From AB-137-C09 sp964645625 (GTDB lineage: Bacteria > Pseudomonadota > Zetaproteobacteria > Mariprofundales > Mariprofundaceae), in NCBI GenBank assembly GCA_964645625.1, contig CAZYAI010000008.1, forward strand, positions 4,663 to 68,662: a stretch of 64,000 nt of DNA. Direction: 5' to 3'. Of the stretch, positions 26,274-36,026 are shown one piece after another (the stretch's first letter is position 1; each line of letters opens with the position of its first letter). The translations under genes and the position numbers were made by a program. The notes beneath the pieces are model-generated. The model worked only from the letters and a program-made list of their open reading frames with translations, was not told the DNA's origin and searched no databases.

Positions 26274-26636
26274 ATGAGCACACAAAAAGGACAGCGCGGT
26301 GAAGAGGCTGCTTGTCGCTATCTGATGCGACAGGGCTACCGTATTATTGCCCGCAATGTTCGTGTTGGTCCAGGTGAGATCGATATTATTGCTGAATATG
26401 GCGATGTGCTGGTGTTTGCCGAGGTGAAGGCTCACCGTCAACGTGAACAGAGTTTGCGTGCTGTTCATGCTAATAAACAGTATCGCATCGTTCGCGCCGC
26501 TTCAGGTTGGCTGGCTAAGCACAAAGTATATCAGCAATACTATTGTCGTTTTGATGTGTTATTGGTGCAAGTAGCCAGTGCTTGGCATGTGAAATCCCGC
26601 GTTGAACATATCCCTGACGCATTCCGTGCCAGTTAA
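26274..26636 (+). CDS. yraN: UPF0102 (YraN) endonuclease-like protein
   Basis: 120 residues. The nuclease-like core is GEIDIIAEYGDVLVFAEVKAH (D-x(n)-E-x-K, about residues 33-52), preceded by GEEAACRYLMRQGYRIIARN. This family is usually next to rsmI and the LpoA-like gene, as here. Its cellular role is not settled. It is coupled to rsmI by a 5-bp gap. Confidence 0.93.
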   Translation: MSTQKGQRGEEAACRYLMRQGYRIIARNVRVGPGEIDIIAEYGDVLVFAEVKAHRQREQSLRAVHANKQYRIVRAASGWLAKHKVYQQYYCRFDVLLVQVASAWHVKSRVEHIPDAFRAS

Positions 26637-26761
26637 GGTTTGGTTAATCCTTATGAAGGATGGTGTAAAAGCGAAAAAACATGAACCACGAAAGACACGA
26701 ACACACACGAACAACCACAAGTACCGCCTTTCGTGCTTTTGGTGTTTTTCGTGGCAAATAA

Positions 26762-26795
26762 GGCATCCTTCAGCAACTACAATATGAAGGATGCC
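26762..26795. terminator. Bidirectional hairpin between yraN and the SPOR gene
   Basis: GGCATCCTTCA (26762-26772) pairs with TGAAGGATGCC (26785-26795) around 12 nt, in the gap between convergent genes. Upstream, 26686-26754 is an imperfect inverted repeat with CCACGAAA and TTTTCGTGG ends, of a kind seen scattered in many genomes. The 170-bp gap holds no gene. Confidence 0.65.
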
Positions 26796-26805
26796 ATTAT
26801 TCAGG

Positions 26806-27759
26806 TTATTTTTTAACCTTTACCACCAAACCTTCAATCTTGACGCGCTTCTTGAGCATGGCGCGAACCTGTTTGGCATCGGCATAAGATTGATACGCGC
26901 CTACAAAAACACGGAACACGGCTTTCCCTTTGATATCACCCTGTTTTACATGAGCAGCAAAGCCATGTTCGGCTAACTTCTTGCGCAGCGTTGCAGTAGC
27001 AGCTTCTGTTTTGAAGGAACCCATTTGAACAACGTAAGCACCCTTAGCTGAAGCCTTCGGTGGTGCTACCACATGACCGCGCTCAAACCCAGGTGGAATG
27101 TAACGTGGGGGCAGGGGGGTAGCTTTGCTTTGTGTTTGAGATGGCGACGGTGTTAATACCTGCGTGGCATCCAATGGCTTGTGGCTGGTGCCTGCTGCTG
27201 TTGCCACAGTGTCGGTTTTGTTCTGTTTGGCAGAAGCCGATGCCCCCGTGGTTGGAGCTGCGGCCGCAGCAATAGGTTTTACTACAGCTTGAGGCCCAGA
27301 GGGCAACTTCGTCGCATCTCCCTTTAAGGGTTCTGGTTTTACGGCTTGTTTGGGTAAGTCGTTATAAAACGTCAAATCACCCACATCAGTGCTAGCTGTG
27401 TAATGGTCGCTTGTTGCTTGTTGCTGCTCAGCAATGGTTTTAGCTTGCTGTTCGGAAGCCTTGTTTGCCATATCTTGTTTTAATACGGCTTGCTCTTGCT
27501 TTAATACATCTAAGGATTGTTGCAGAGAACCTAATTGCTTGTTCTTTTGTGCTAATTGCTTTTGCAGGCGTTGTAGTTCATCGCTATTGTCAACAGCGGT
27601 TCCCTTGCCTGGGCCTAAGGAGTAACCAATGGCAAATACCACCACCAAACATACAGCAAAAATCAAGGGTTTAAATATCTTCTTCATACCACCTCCTTGT
27701 GATGACCTTCGTTTTTTTCGTTTTGCTCGCGCAGTATCCGCTTGGGCAAAATCTTTCAT
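26806..27759 (-). CDS. SPOR-domain protein, FtsN-like
   Basis: 317 residues in FtsN layout: a basic cytoplasmic N-terminus (RAKRKKRRSSQ), one membrane helix (residues 31-48), a short coiled coil (about 58-110), a low-complexity linker with DLTFYNDLPKQ near 132, and a C-terminal SPOR domain (residues 240-317, GAYVVQMGSFKTEAAT). SPOR domains bind denuded septal peptidoglycan. It may be this organism's FtsN, but the essential FtsN segment cannot be confirmed by eye. It follows argS by 26 bp. Confidence 0.82.
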   Translation of the reverse strand: MKDFAQADTARAKRKKRRSSQGGGMKKIFKPLIFAVCLVVVFAIGYSLGPGKGTAVDNSDELQRLQKQLAQKNKQLGSLQQSLDVLKQEQAVLKQDMANKASEQQAKTIAEQQQATSDHYTASTDVGDLTFYNDLPKQAVKPEPLKGDATKLPSGPQAVVKPIAAAAAPTTGASASAKQNKTDTVATAAGTSHKPLDATQVLTPSPSQTQSKATPLPPRYIPPGFERGHVVAPPKASAKGAYVVQMGSFKTEAATATLRKKLAEHGFAAHVKQGDIKGKAVFRVFVGAYQSYADAKQVRAMLKKRVKIEGLVVKVKK

Positions 27760-27785
27760 GAAATATTCCTATTCATAATCATAGA

Positions 27786-29486
27786 TCACATACGTTCGGG
27801 TGCACTAACACCCAATAAGTTTAACGTGTTACGTAATACTTGAGCGACAGCATCAGCCAACAATAAACGCGATTGGGTCAAAGCCTCGTCGGATTGAATA
27901 ACACGGCATTGATGATAAAAAGCATGGAAGCCAGCAGCCAACTGCATGGCATAATTGCTTAAACGATACGGTTCTAAACGTTCTGCTGCTTTTTCTAACA
28001 TATCAGGGTAGGTCAATAACTGTGCAATTAATGCCTGTTCAGCTTTTGCTGTTAATAAGCTTACATCGCAATCATTAGGAGCCAAGCGTGCGATCTGCTC
28101 TTCATCGGCTTTGCGCAATACGGCGCAAATGCGTGCATGGGCATATTGCACGTAATAGACAGGATTTTCATCGCTTTGTTGTTTGGCTTGCTCTAGATCA
28201 AAATCAAACTGCGTTTCTGCGCGTCGCGTCATGAAGTTAAAGCGCACAGCATCAGCACCGACTTCTTGCACGACTTCTTGTAACGTAACAAAGGTTCCCG
28301 CACGTTTGGACATGCGTACAGGGTGACCACGACGAGTAAGATTGACCATCTGAACCAGTAATACATCAGGTTGTGCTTCTCGCCCTGTTAATGCCTTCAT
28401 GGCCGCTTGTACGCGTGTTACATAACCACCGTGGTCAGCACCCCAAACGTCAATCATGCGGTCAAAACCACGTTCGCATTTATCATAATGGTAGGCAATA
28501 TCAGCGGCAAAATAGGTTGCTGTGCCATCCTGCTTCATTACAGGGCGGTCAACATCATCACCAAAGTCGGTGGTGCGGAATAGGGGTTGCATTTGTGGTG
28601 TGTAGTCTTCGACGGTTTTACCCTTCGGTGGTGGCAAAGTGCCTTCATAAATCAAATCTTCACGCTGTAAACGCTGCAATAGCGCATCCACTTGCCCCGA
28701 TGCATGCAATGTTTTTTCGGAGAAAAAGTGATCAAAACGAATATTCATGGCGGCTAAATCTTCACCAATCATCGCCATGTTTGCTGCTACTGCTTCATCA
28801 CCAATCAGTGTGAGTCGCTCATCTTCTGGCATGGCTAACAGTGCTTGATAATCGTGTTTGCTCAATAACGCTTGCGCAATATCAACGATGTAGGAGCCAG
28901 GGTAACAACCATCGGGGAAGGTAATGCTTTCACCTTGTAGCTCTTGCATACGTAGCCATACGGAGTTCGCTAGTACACCAATCTGCACGCCAGCATCATT
29001 GATGTAGTATTCTCGTTGTACATCATGCCCCTGTGTCGCCAGTAAGCGAACCAAGGAATCGCCGAGTACCGCGCCGCGCCCATGGCCAACATGCATCGGA
29101 CCTGTAGGATTGGCAGAAACAAACTCAACACAGATTTTTTGACCTGAAGCATTGCTTTTACAACCATAAGCATCGCCTTGTTGCAAGACCTGCACCAATA
29201 CTGCTGCTTCACTGGCTGAGTGTAGGTGAATATTGATAAAGCCAGGGCCTGCAATTTCACTTTTTGTTACCGCTTCAGGCCAAGTGACAGTATCAAGAAT
29301 AGATTGCGCAATAACGGCGGGGCTTTTCTTCAGTACACGAGCCAACGGCATGGCAACATTACAGGCGTAATCACCATGACCCTCACCTTTAGGGCGAGTC
29401 AATTGTACTTCTGGTATTGGGGTATCAATCCCTTCAAGCACTTGGGCAACAGCTTGCTGTAATGCTTGCTCCAACGTTGATTTCAC
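27786..29486 (-). CDS. argS: Arginyl-tRNA synthetase
   Basis: 566 residues, class I. The HIGH motif is in SANPTGPMHVGHGRGAVLGD (HVGH, about residue 125). KMSK is replaced by RMSKRAGTFV near 385, as common in ArgRS. The C-terminal DALR domain ends LNLLGVSAPERM. It charges tRNA-Arg. The start is GTG, preceded by AAGGGGAT. An N-terminal Add-1 domain is present, so length is normal. Confidence 0.97.
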   Translation of the reverse strand: MKSTLEQALQQAVAQVLEGIDTPIPEVQLTRPKGEGHGDYACNVAMPLARVLKKSPAVIAQSILDTVTWPEAVTKSEIAGPGFINIHLHSASEAAVLVQVLQQGDAYGCKSNASGQKICVEFVSANPTGPMHVGHGRGAVLGDSLVRLLATQGHDVQREYYINDAGVQIGVLANSVWLRMQELQGESITFPDGCYPGSYIVDIAQALLSKHDYQALLAMPEDERLTLIGDEAVAANMAMIGEDLAAMNIRFDHFFSEKTLHASGQVDALLQRLQREDLIYEGTLPPPKGKTVEDYTPQMQPLFRTTDFGDDVDRPVMKQDGTATYFAADIAYHYDKCERGFDRMIDVWGADHGGYVTRVQAAMKALTGREAQPDVLLVQMVNLTRRGHPVRMSKRAGTFVTLQEVVQEVGADAVRFNFMTRRAETQFDFDLEQAKQQSDENPVYYVQYAHARICAVLRKADEEQIARLAPNDCDVSLLTAKAEQALIAQLLTYPDMLEKAAERLEPYRLSNYAMQLAAGFHAFYHQCRVIQSDEALTQSRLLLADAVAQVLRNTLNLLGVSAPERM

Positions 29487-29542
29487 ATCAATCCCCTTGG
29501 GGTTATTTTTTTTCTATAAGCTGTAATCAGCTTGCACGCAAT

Positions 29543-29607
29543 GACGCAATGACAAAACACCAGTGCTGATGTTTAACCATCAACATCGAAACTCTTGTCA
29601 TTGCGTC
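29543..29607. terminator. Long hairpin between argS and the OmpA-like gene
   Basis: GACGCAATGACAA (29543-29555) pairs with TTGTCATTGCGTC (29595-29607). An inner GATGTT/AACATC pair (29568-29573 with 29582-29587) makes a two-tier stem. It lies 14 nt past the OmpA-like gene's stop on the minus strand, where it could end that transcript or protect its 3' end. Confidence 0.55.
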
Positions 29608-29620
29608 CTGTTTGCCAAGA

Positions 29621-30277
29621 TTACATTTCTAAATAAAGCTCAACGCGACGATTGGCTTGGCGACCTTTCGCTGTTTTATTATCAGCAACGGGTTCTGTGT
29701 CTGACTTGCCTACGATAGTGATGCGTTTAGGCTCAATGTATTGCTCCCAAATTAAGTAACGCGCCACTGATGCAGAACGCGCTGCCGATACTTCCCAGTT
29801 ATCCAAGTAACGTTGCTGCAAACGCTTGCTAGGGACGCGACTATCGGTATGACCGATGATGCGAACATGGAAGTTCTTGTTTTCTTTTACCGAGGCAGCA
29901 AAACGCGCCAGCACCGCCTTGCCAGCGCTGCTGAAACTGGTACTGCCGTTGCTAAAGAGTATTTTATCTTGCAATGTTACCCGTGCAGAGCGAGGGCTGA
30001 GTTGTTCAACCTTGGCGTCATTGTTTTTAATCGGACCTTTCATATCATCGCGCATTTTATCGACAGCTTTGCGTAAATTGTCGATATTCTGTTCCAAACG
30101 CATATCATTCTGCTCAAGAATCTTTACTTGTGCAGGCATTTTCTTAACGGTTACATATTCGCGATCATCCAATGTATGTTGGCAACCAGCAAGCAGTAAA
30201 GCTGCAATTGCGGGCAACATCAAGGATTTTACAAAGCCAAAAGGAACACGCTGTTCACGCCATTTGTTCTGTTTCAT
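29621..30277 (-). CDS. OmpA-family peptidoglycan-binding lipoprotein
   Basis: 218 residues. The N-terminus holds a signal with lipobox LLLAGCQ. After a helical region (KILEQNDMRLEQNIDNLRK) comes an OmpA C-terminal domain (residues 100-218), FHVRIIGHTDSRVPSKRLQQ and later GRQANRRVELYLEM. Such domains bind meso-diaminopimelate in peptidoglycan. It is related to Pal but has an extra coiled coil, and no tol genes are nearby. Start at 30277 was chosen for the 6-nt gap from AGGAGG; an ATG immediately upstream is possible. Confidence 0.85.
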   Translation of the reverse strand: MKQNKWREQRVPFGFVKSLMLPAIAALLLAGCQHTLDDREYVTVKKMPAQVKILEQNDMRLEQNIDNLRKAVDKMRDDMKGPIKNNDAKVEQLSPRSARVTLQDKILFSNGSTSFSSAGKAVLARFAASVKENKNFHVRIIGHTDSRVPSKRLQQRYLDNWEVSAARSASVARYLIWEQYIEPKRITIVGKSDTEPVADNKTAKGRQANRRVELYLEM

Positions 30278-30390
30278 CATACACCTCCTCATCAGATGCG
30301 CCTATCTTAATAAGCTTCCTGTATTACTTCAAGAATTACTTTAAGCTAAAAAGCTATGTTATTGATTTACAATGTATCATAAGCGATATA

Positions 30391-31206
30391 TCAGGGGCAT
30401 TGATAGAGCGCGTATAAGCCTTTTCGCCAATGCGGTACAACATCACGAATGCGCGAGGCTGCAATACTTAGCTTAGATTTTTTTAGGCGGTTGATAGGGG
30501 AATAATAGCCATAATCAATCATTTGCAATGAAAAATGGTCGGCGATATCTCTTAAGTCCTGCATCGCATACTCATGATTATGGCGATCATAATAAGGAAT
30601 TCCAGCAATAGCCTGAGGTTCTTGCTCTAAGTAATGTTTGCGCAGTCCCCAATGAATACTCTTCCCTCGTAATAGCCGAGAAACATTATTGAACGAACTG
30701 ATGTTTGGCGCATCAATCAGCAAATAACCACCTGGGCGTATAATCTTCAATAATCGCGTCAACGGATCTTTCGGCGAATAGGTAAAGTGCTCGATGGTTT
30801 GTGATAATATTACGGCATCAAAATAATCATCGGCAAAAGGAGATTGGTTTTCTGCCTCTAAGTGCCAACGCTGATAAGGAATGTTTAAGGTGTCATAAAC
30901 GGGGAAATCTTGGTATACATCAGCAGCAGAGACTTGGAAGCCTGCTGCTTTCAAGGCTGCTGTTTGCATGGCATAGCCAGCACCAGCATCCAACACGCGA
31001 GCATGCATAGGGCAATGCCTAGCAAGCACTTGTAATAACAACGCAAAACGATCTACAGAACCATAAAAATAATCATCCATTTCCGCCGAAGCAGGAAAGT
31101 ACTGTTTCATCCAAGGGTCATCGGAGCTATCTCTGGCTGAATCTAGCAATGGCTTTAGGTCATTCCAGCCTGATAACACATATTCGTGCGCTTGATTGTT
31201 GTTCAC
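30391..31206 (-). CDS. SAM-dependent methyltransferase (class I)
   Basis: 271 residues. Motif I VLDAGAGYAMQTAALKAAGF is near residue 70, DAVILSQTIEHF near 128 is motif IV/II-like, and RPGGYLLIDAPNIS near 155 is the post-motif. The substrate is unknown; the neighbours are an O-antigen ligase and an FkbM methyltransferase, so a glycan or lipid-linked sugar is plausible. The GTG start with GGAGG upstream overlaps the ligase stop by four bases. Confidence 0.85.
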   Translation of the reverse strand: MNNNQAHEYVLSGWNDLKPLLDSARDSSDDPWMKQYFPASAEMDDYFYGSVDRFALLLQVLARHCPMHARVLDAGAGYAMQTAALKAAGFQVSAADVYQDFPVYDTLNIPYQRWHLEAENQSPFADDYFDAVILSQTIEHFTYSPKDPLTRLLKIIRPGGYLLIDAPNISSFNNVSRLLRGKSIHWGLRKHYLEQEPQAIAGIPYYDRHNHEYAMQDLRDIADHFSLQMIDYGYYSPINRLKKSKLSIAASRIRDVVPHWRKGLYALYQCP

Positions 31207-32441
31207 AATGCCTCCGATTGCATGTTTTCTTCCATGATTACTCCAGCTAAACCTGCGCTACACCATAGCATGCCAAATACCGTGCTGTAATATTCTTCAA
31301 AGGGTAATGAGGTCATGGCGTGTGCTGCTATACCCAATGCCGATAAACTTAACATACTGGCAGAACTGTGATTCCAGTCTGCTGTCAAACCTTTGCGAAA
31401 CCATACAATATATAGTGCCAACAGCAATAATAGCCCTGCTGGCCCCCATCGCGCTAACATCATGATGTAAAAATTATGTGGGCTTGATGGTGGTGGGTTG
31501 TTTGCAGTCTCCGTATAGTGAAGCCCCAGTTCAGGGTGCGCTTGTTGTAAGCGTTGTGCCGTCATGGGGAAGCCCCCTGTTCCTGCACCGAACCAAGGAT
31601 TTTGCCACCACGTCATCATACCCGCATACATAAGAGAAACACGTTCTTCACCCTGAGAAAAATCCATCTGCTCCATCGCACGCAATGAATCGACGGTTTT
31701 AACCATGCGTTGACCACCGTCAGATTGTAAAAAAACCAGCATAAGTGCCAGTAACACAGGCAATGACCACAGCAAAGGTTTGTAACCAAAACGCCGCAAA
31801 TATACTTGCCATATTACGAAGCCAAGAAGCAAGATTGCTTCGATATAGCCACTACGCCCTTGCACTACAAAAATCATCACTAGAGCCAGTGCTGCTACCG
31901 CTCGCGCAGTCCATGCCCAAGGGTGTTGGTGGCGGTGAATGTGCGCCCAGTGAATCAACCACGTTGCCCAAATACCATAAATTAAACCAAAACCAATATG
32001 CCCAATAAAACCCGCAGGGTCACTTGCCATTGAGCCATTACCGACAGGGAGTGATGCCCCAAAAGCTTGCGCGATACAAGTCAAAAGCTGTAAAAAAAGC
32101 CCCAATGATAAGGCGATTAAAAAACGGTTGCGCCATGTTTGGTCTTGTAACAGATAAACAAACACAGGCAGCAAAAGCCATGCCCAGTATTGTGGAAAAA
32201 TGCGCCAGCCCCATGTAACATCGGGTGTCCACAGCATGCCTAAAAGCATCAGTGCAAAATAACCCGCCCAAATGTGGAAAAATACAGGCCATGCTTGGTA
32301 TGCTGCTTTAGCTCCCTGCCACCATAAGCCTGTTACCACAGTGGCAGCCAGCAGCAGTCCAAACAGGCTATTGGCAGCAGCAATAGAAAAGGGGAGTACC
32401 AATGCGCTAAGACACAGGGTAGCACTCAGGTAACGCTGCAT
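31203..32441 (-). CDS. O-antigen ligase (WaaL/Wzy_C family) membrane protein
   Basis: 412 residues, about ten to twelve hydrophobic helices. The large periplasmic loop (residues 225-320) holds GEERVSLMYAGMMTWWQNP and WFGAGTGGFP, then SPHNFYIMMLARWGPAG, the pattern of the Wzy_C ligase domain with its conserved His. The family transfers undecaprenyl-linked glycans to lipid A-core or to protein. Ligase and polymerase cannot be told apart by sequence alone. It is contiguous with the FkbM gene upstream. Confidence 0.85.
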   Translation of the reverse strand: MQRYLSATLCLSALVLPFSIAAANSLFGLLLAATVVTGLWWQGAKAAYQAWPVFFHIWAGYFALMLLGMLWTPDVTWGWRIFPQYWAWLLLPVFVYLLQDQTWRNRFLIALSLGLFLQLLTCIAQAFGASLPVGNGSMASDPAGFIGHIGFGLIYGIWATWLIHWAHIHRHQHPWAWTARAVAALALVMIFVVQGRSGYIEAILLLGFVIWQVYLRRFGYKPLLWSLPVLLALMLVFLQSDGGQRMVKTVDSLRAMEQMDFSQGEERVSLMYAGMMTWWQNPWFGAGTGGFPMTAQRLQQAHPELGLHYTETANNPPPSSPHNFYIMMLARWGPAGLLLLLALYIVWFRKGLTADWNHSSASMLSLSALGIAAHAMTSLPFEEYYSTVFGMLWCSAGLAGVIMEENMQSEAL

Positions 32442-33293
32442 TTAGCGCGTCCGTCGTGCTTTTAAACAATCGCGCAAAAAGGCGGGGGATGGATCGTGCC
32501 CTGATTTGCGGTAGCATAGGTGGTAGCGTGCGGGTTGATACAATACTTCTATCGGAGCGACGGGGATGCGCCCTTGATTTTCTTCCCGCAATACAAAAAA
32601 CGCATTGGCGGCACTGACATTACAACAGACTAAATCATAACCTTTTTCGTCCATGATGCGCACTAAGGTTGCCAAGGAAGCTCCCATATAATCATTACCA
32701 TTCCAACCGTGGTCAGGGTTAAATGGCACTGCAATATCCAATGCAGGGGGGAATTTGGCGTTGTATTCAGCGCATACCACACGGGGGCGAATGACTGCCA
32801 AGGCTTCGAGTACCGCAGCATCGTAACCATCAATATCAATAGAAAAGAAATCAACGTCTTTCATGTCATTACATGCCAAATGATGCAAACCCTGCTGCAT
32901 TAAATTGTTGACGCTATCGGGCGTGGCATAGCCTTCAATCACTGCTAAATCAGGGTGTTCCTGCTGTAATTCAACGTCTTTTTTTAGCGCGCTGATATTG
33001 CGTGGGGAGCCGTCAACCCACACACCACGCCAACCTTGAAGGATTAAATAATGGGTGTTGTTTTCTAAACCGTTACCGCAGCCAATCTCGATGCAGACCT
33101 TGTTCTTCGTCCCGATGCGGCGAAAAATTTCGGCGATAATGCCATCTTCATCACACTGGGAATACACTTTGCCACCATAGCAGATCAAAGGATCGGCCAG
33201 CTTTTCTCGCATTTGTTGATAAACGCGTTGAATTTCTTGCTCGATACCAATCTGCAACATCGCATTGAGACGGTTCTTAATTCCTTTGAACAT
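32442..33293 (-). CDS. FkbM-family methyltransferase
   Basis: 283 residues. YSQCDEDGIIAEIFRRIG near 45, KVCIEIGCGNGLENN near 64 (SAM motif I), DVDFFSIDIDGYDAAVLEAL near 148 and RVVCAEYNAKFPP near 172 mark the FkbM superfamily. Members O-methylate sugars in surface glycans. Start at 33293 has GGAG five bases upstream. It heads a three-gene cluster with the ligase and a second methyltransferase. Confidence 0.85.
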   Translation of the reverse strand: MFKGIKNRLNAMLQIGIEQEIQRVYQQMREKLADPLICYGGKVYSQCDEDGIIAEIFRRIGTKNKVCIEIGCGNGLENNTHYLILQGWRGVWVDGSPRNISALKKDVELQQEHPDLAVIEGYATPDSVNNLMQQGLHHLACNDMKDVDFFSIDIDGYDAAVLEALAVIRPRVVCAEYNAKFPPALDIAVPFNPDHGWNGNDYMGASLATLVRIMDEKGYDLVCCNVSAANAFFVLREENQGRIPVAPIEVLYQPARYHLCYRKSGHDPSPAFLRDCLKARRTR

Positions 33294-33499
33294 GTGTACT
33301 CCATAAGTAAACGACTGCAAGCAGCCCTGTCAACAAGTCGCGAATGCTGCCGCACACCATTGCTATCGTCCACTTAGCCCGAATGATTCACCCTCGTGTA
33401 AGCTTTCTGTAGCATCATGCGCCGCACCACTTAATAGTGGTGAGTAGGTGCGCGGAATAAGTTTTGCGTACTTCTTTTTATGCCTTTGAAGGATGAACT

Positions 33500-34585
33500 A
33501 TGCGTATGAATTGGAAAACTTGTGCCATGATCGGGCTTGCTGGCTCATTATGGCTTAGCACAAATGTGCAAGCGCGTAGCAGTGACGATGCAGAGCAATA
33601 TGCTATCTCGCTGCTGTTGGCAGATAAACATCACGAGCTTACCTACCCATCGATTACGGGTGAACAATTGGTGTTTACTGCCCGTAGTCACAGTGGTGGT
33701 GATGTGTTTCGGGTGGTTCAAAGTAATGTCAATCAGCCCAATGTTGATGATACCAGCGTCCCTACTGCTGTGCTGAAAGAAGCCATTCGCTTTGGCGTAG
33801 CGACCGATGCAGGCGTGGGTTACAGCAGTGACCGTATGGGTTCAGTATCGGCTTGGTTATGGTCAAAAGAAGGCGAACGTCATATCGCCTTGGGTAACTA
33901 TATGACCTATCGCGGCAGCCTGATTCCCAATCATTTGAACGCTTCGCGAGATGGTCGTTTTTGGTGCTTTGATGCCAGTATGCAAAAAATTCGCCACAAC
34001 GAAATGCTGCAAGAGTTTTCGCAAAGCCTGCACTTTGAATTGCGTGGCCAGATGTGGCGGGTGTACGATTCTAACTTTTACCGCCGTAAAGATGGTTACC
34101 GTGATAATGCTGAGGGAACAACCAATCGCTTTGACCATCCTTTTTTGTTTATCTTGGATCGTCAAACAGCACAATTATCAATGATTCCCAACGCCTTTGA
34201 CGGCACGATTTCTGCTGATGGCAGTAAAATTGCCTTTGTTCGCGAGCAGGATGGTAATTATGATTTATGGTTGCAAAACATGGATGGCTCAGGGCTGAAA
34301 CGCCTCACCAATACGCGCAATGGCGAGTATGAACCCGCATTTAGCCCCGATGGTAATCGTATTGCATTTGTTTCTAACCGCGATAGTGACGGCAGCGTGC
34401 GCGCTACTTCGTTGTATGTAATGAACTTGAGCAGTGGTGCAGTAACACGTTTAAGCTATTCCTCGCGAGCCAGCGACGGTGGTCCTGCGTGGAAGGATGA
34501 ACATCATATCATTTTCCATTCCAATCGCAGTGAAAAAGCTGGTCGTACCGTAGATGATTGGCGTTTGTGGCAGGTTGAGTTCTAG
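33500..34585 (+). CDS. Exported TolB-like beta-propeller protein
   Basis: 361 residues with a Sec signal (cleavage near NVQA-RSSDD). The C-terminal half holds PD40 (WD40-like) repeats: GTISADGSKIAFVREQDG, YEPAFSPDGNRIAFVSNRDSDG and SDGGPAWKDEHHIIFHSN. It shares these repeats with TolB but lacks a clear TolB N-terminal domain and tol neighbours, so I do not name it tolB. Probably periplasmic. GAAGGA lies upstream of the ATG. A CACCACT/AGTGGTG hairpin at 33425-33442 lies in the divergent spacer. Confidence 0.8.
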   Translation: MRMNWKTCAMIGLAGSLWLSTNVQARSSDDAEQYAISLLLADKHHELTYPSITGEQLVFTARSHSGGDVFRVVQSNVNQPNVDDTSVPTAVLKEAIRFGVATDAGVGYSSDRMGSVSAWLWSKEGERHIALGNYMTYRGSLIPNHLNASRDGRFWCFDASMQKIRHNEMLQEFSQSLHFELRGQMWRVYDSNFYRRKDGYRDNAEGTTNRFDHPFLFILDRQTAQLSMIPNAFDGTISADGSKIAFVREQDGNYDLWLQNMDGSGLKRLTNTRNGEYEPAFSPDGNRIAFVSNRDSDGSVRATSLYVMNLSSGAVTRLSYSSRASDGGPAWKDEHHIIFHSNRSEKAGRTVDDWRLWQVEF

Positions 34586-34629
34586 TTTCTTCATAGGCAG
34601 TCTTGGCATGACCAATAAGGCGTTGTTTG

Positions 34630-34659
34630 GCTCCGTGCTGAACAACGCTGCCACGGAGC
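34630..34659 (+). promoter_or_regulatory. Hairpin covering the phoH Shine-Dalgarno
   Basis: GCTCCGTG (34630-34637) pairs with CACGGAGC (34652-34659). The GGAG that should serve as ribosome binding site for the phoH start at 34665 lies inside the second arm. There is no U tract, so sequestration is more likely than termination. Confidence 0.4.
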
Positions 34660-34664
34660 TGACT

Positions 34665-36023
34665 ATGACCACGCATACATCGCAAAAAATTTACGTGTTG
34701 GACACCAATGTTCTGATTCATGATCCAACGGCATTACACCGATTCGATGAGCATGAGGTGGTGCTTCCTATTGTCGTTCTTGAAGAAATGGACAAAGTCA
34801 AACGCGGCTTTGATGAGCTGGCGCGCAATGTGCGTGAAGTGTCGCGTGAATTAGATGAAATCAGTCATGATTGCGCTGATGTGCAACAGGGTTGCCGTTT
34901 ACCAGCTGGTGGTTTGTTGCGTTTTGAACTGAACCATCAAGATACCAGTGCCTTACCACCTGCATTGTCCGAACACAGTGGCGATAATCGTATTATTGCG
35001 GTGACCATAGCCTTGCAGAAAGAACACCCAGAACAGCAAATCATTCTCGTCTCGAAAGACATTAACATGCGCATTAAAGCCCGTGCATTGGGTTTGAATA
35101 GCGAAGATTACCGCTCCGATCAGGTGTGTGATGACCCTTCTGTGCTACCCACTGGGGTGATGAATCTGGATGCCGAACAATGGGCGTTGATTAGCGCGCA
35201 TATTACCGACAGTCATTTTGAACAGCAGCAAACCCTGACCGTGGACTGGCCAGCGTCGCTGGCTTTGCCTACGGTCAACAGCTTTTTGGTGGAACCTGAT
35301 TCGGAAAATATCATGGTTTGCACGGCGATTGAAGGGCAACAAGTGCATTGGCAACAAGTACTTTCTTTCCGTGGTGATCGCCAATCCATTTGGGGCGTGC
35401 AAGCACGCAATCAAGAGCAAGCTTTGGCTATGCACCTGTTGATGCAGCGCGATGTTGAACTGGTGTCTCTGCTCGGCTTGGCAGGCTCAGGTAAAACACT
35501 GTTGGCACTGGCTTGTGGTTTGCATCAAACCCTAGAAGCTGGATTGTACGAACGTATTTTGGTCACTCGTGCCACCGTACCGATGGGGCAAGATATTGGC
35601 TTCTTGCCTGGTGGTGAGCGCGAAAAAATGGAACCTTGGATGGGTGCGGTGAGTGATAACCTTGCCTTTTTATTGCGTGAGGAAGAGGGCGATGTTCACG
35701 AGTTGCTTGGTCAACATAAGATCGAGATTACTGCAATGGCATTTGCGCGTGGACGTACCTTTACCAACACATGGGTGATCGTCGATGAGGCACAAAACCT
35801 CACGCCACATCAAATGAAGACCCTCATCACGCGTATGGGTAAGGGTTCTAAATTGATTATCTTGGGCAATAATGCACAAATTGACACACCGTATCTGACG
35901 GCGCATTCCAACGGTCTTACGCAAGCGGTGATGCGCTTCCACGGTTGGGAACATGCTGGTCACATCACCTTGCAGGCAAGTGAACGTTCGCGTCTGGCAG
36001 CTAAAGCCAATGAAGTGTTATAA
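34665..36023 (+). CDS. PIN-PhoH family ATPase
   Basis: 452 residues. The N-terminal PIN nuclease domain (IYVLDTNVLIHDP near residue 8, VLEEMDKVK near 36, acidic sites retained, SGDNRIIAV near 105) is followed by a PhoH ATPase from about 245: Walker A GLAGSGKT and Walker B VIVDEAQNLTPHQMKT. PIN-PhoH proteins are thought to be RNA helicase-nucleases. Start at 34665 has GGAG 7 nt upstream. The genes for a 71-residue protein, rdgB and slyX follow closely. Confidence 0.9.
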   Translation: MTTHTSQKIYVLDTNVLIHDPTALHRFDEHEVVLPIVVLEEMDKVKRGFDELARNVREVSRELDEISHDCADVQQGCRLPAGGLLRFELNHQDTSALPPALSEHSGDNRIIAVTIALQKEHPEQQIILVSKDINMRIKARALGLNSEDYRSDQVCDDPSVLPTGVMNLDAEQWALISAHITDSHFEQQQTLTVDWPASLALPTVNSFLVEPDSENIMVCTAIEGQQVHWQQVLSFRGDRQSIWGVQARNQEQALAMHLLMQRDVELVSLLGLAGSGKTLLALACGLHQTLEAGLYERILVTRATVPMGQDIGFLPGGEREKMEPWMGAVSDNLAFLLREEEGDVHELLGQHKIEITAMAFARGRTFTNTWVIVDEAQNLTPHQMKTLITRMGKGSKLIILGNNAQIDTPYLTAHSNGLTQAVMRFHGWEHAGHITLQASERSRLAAKANEVL

Positions 36024-36026
36024 ATC

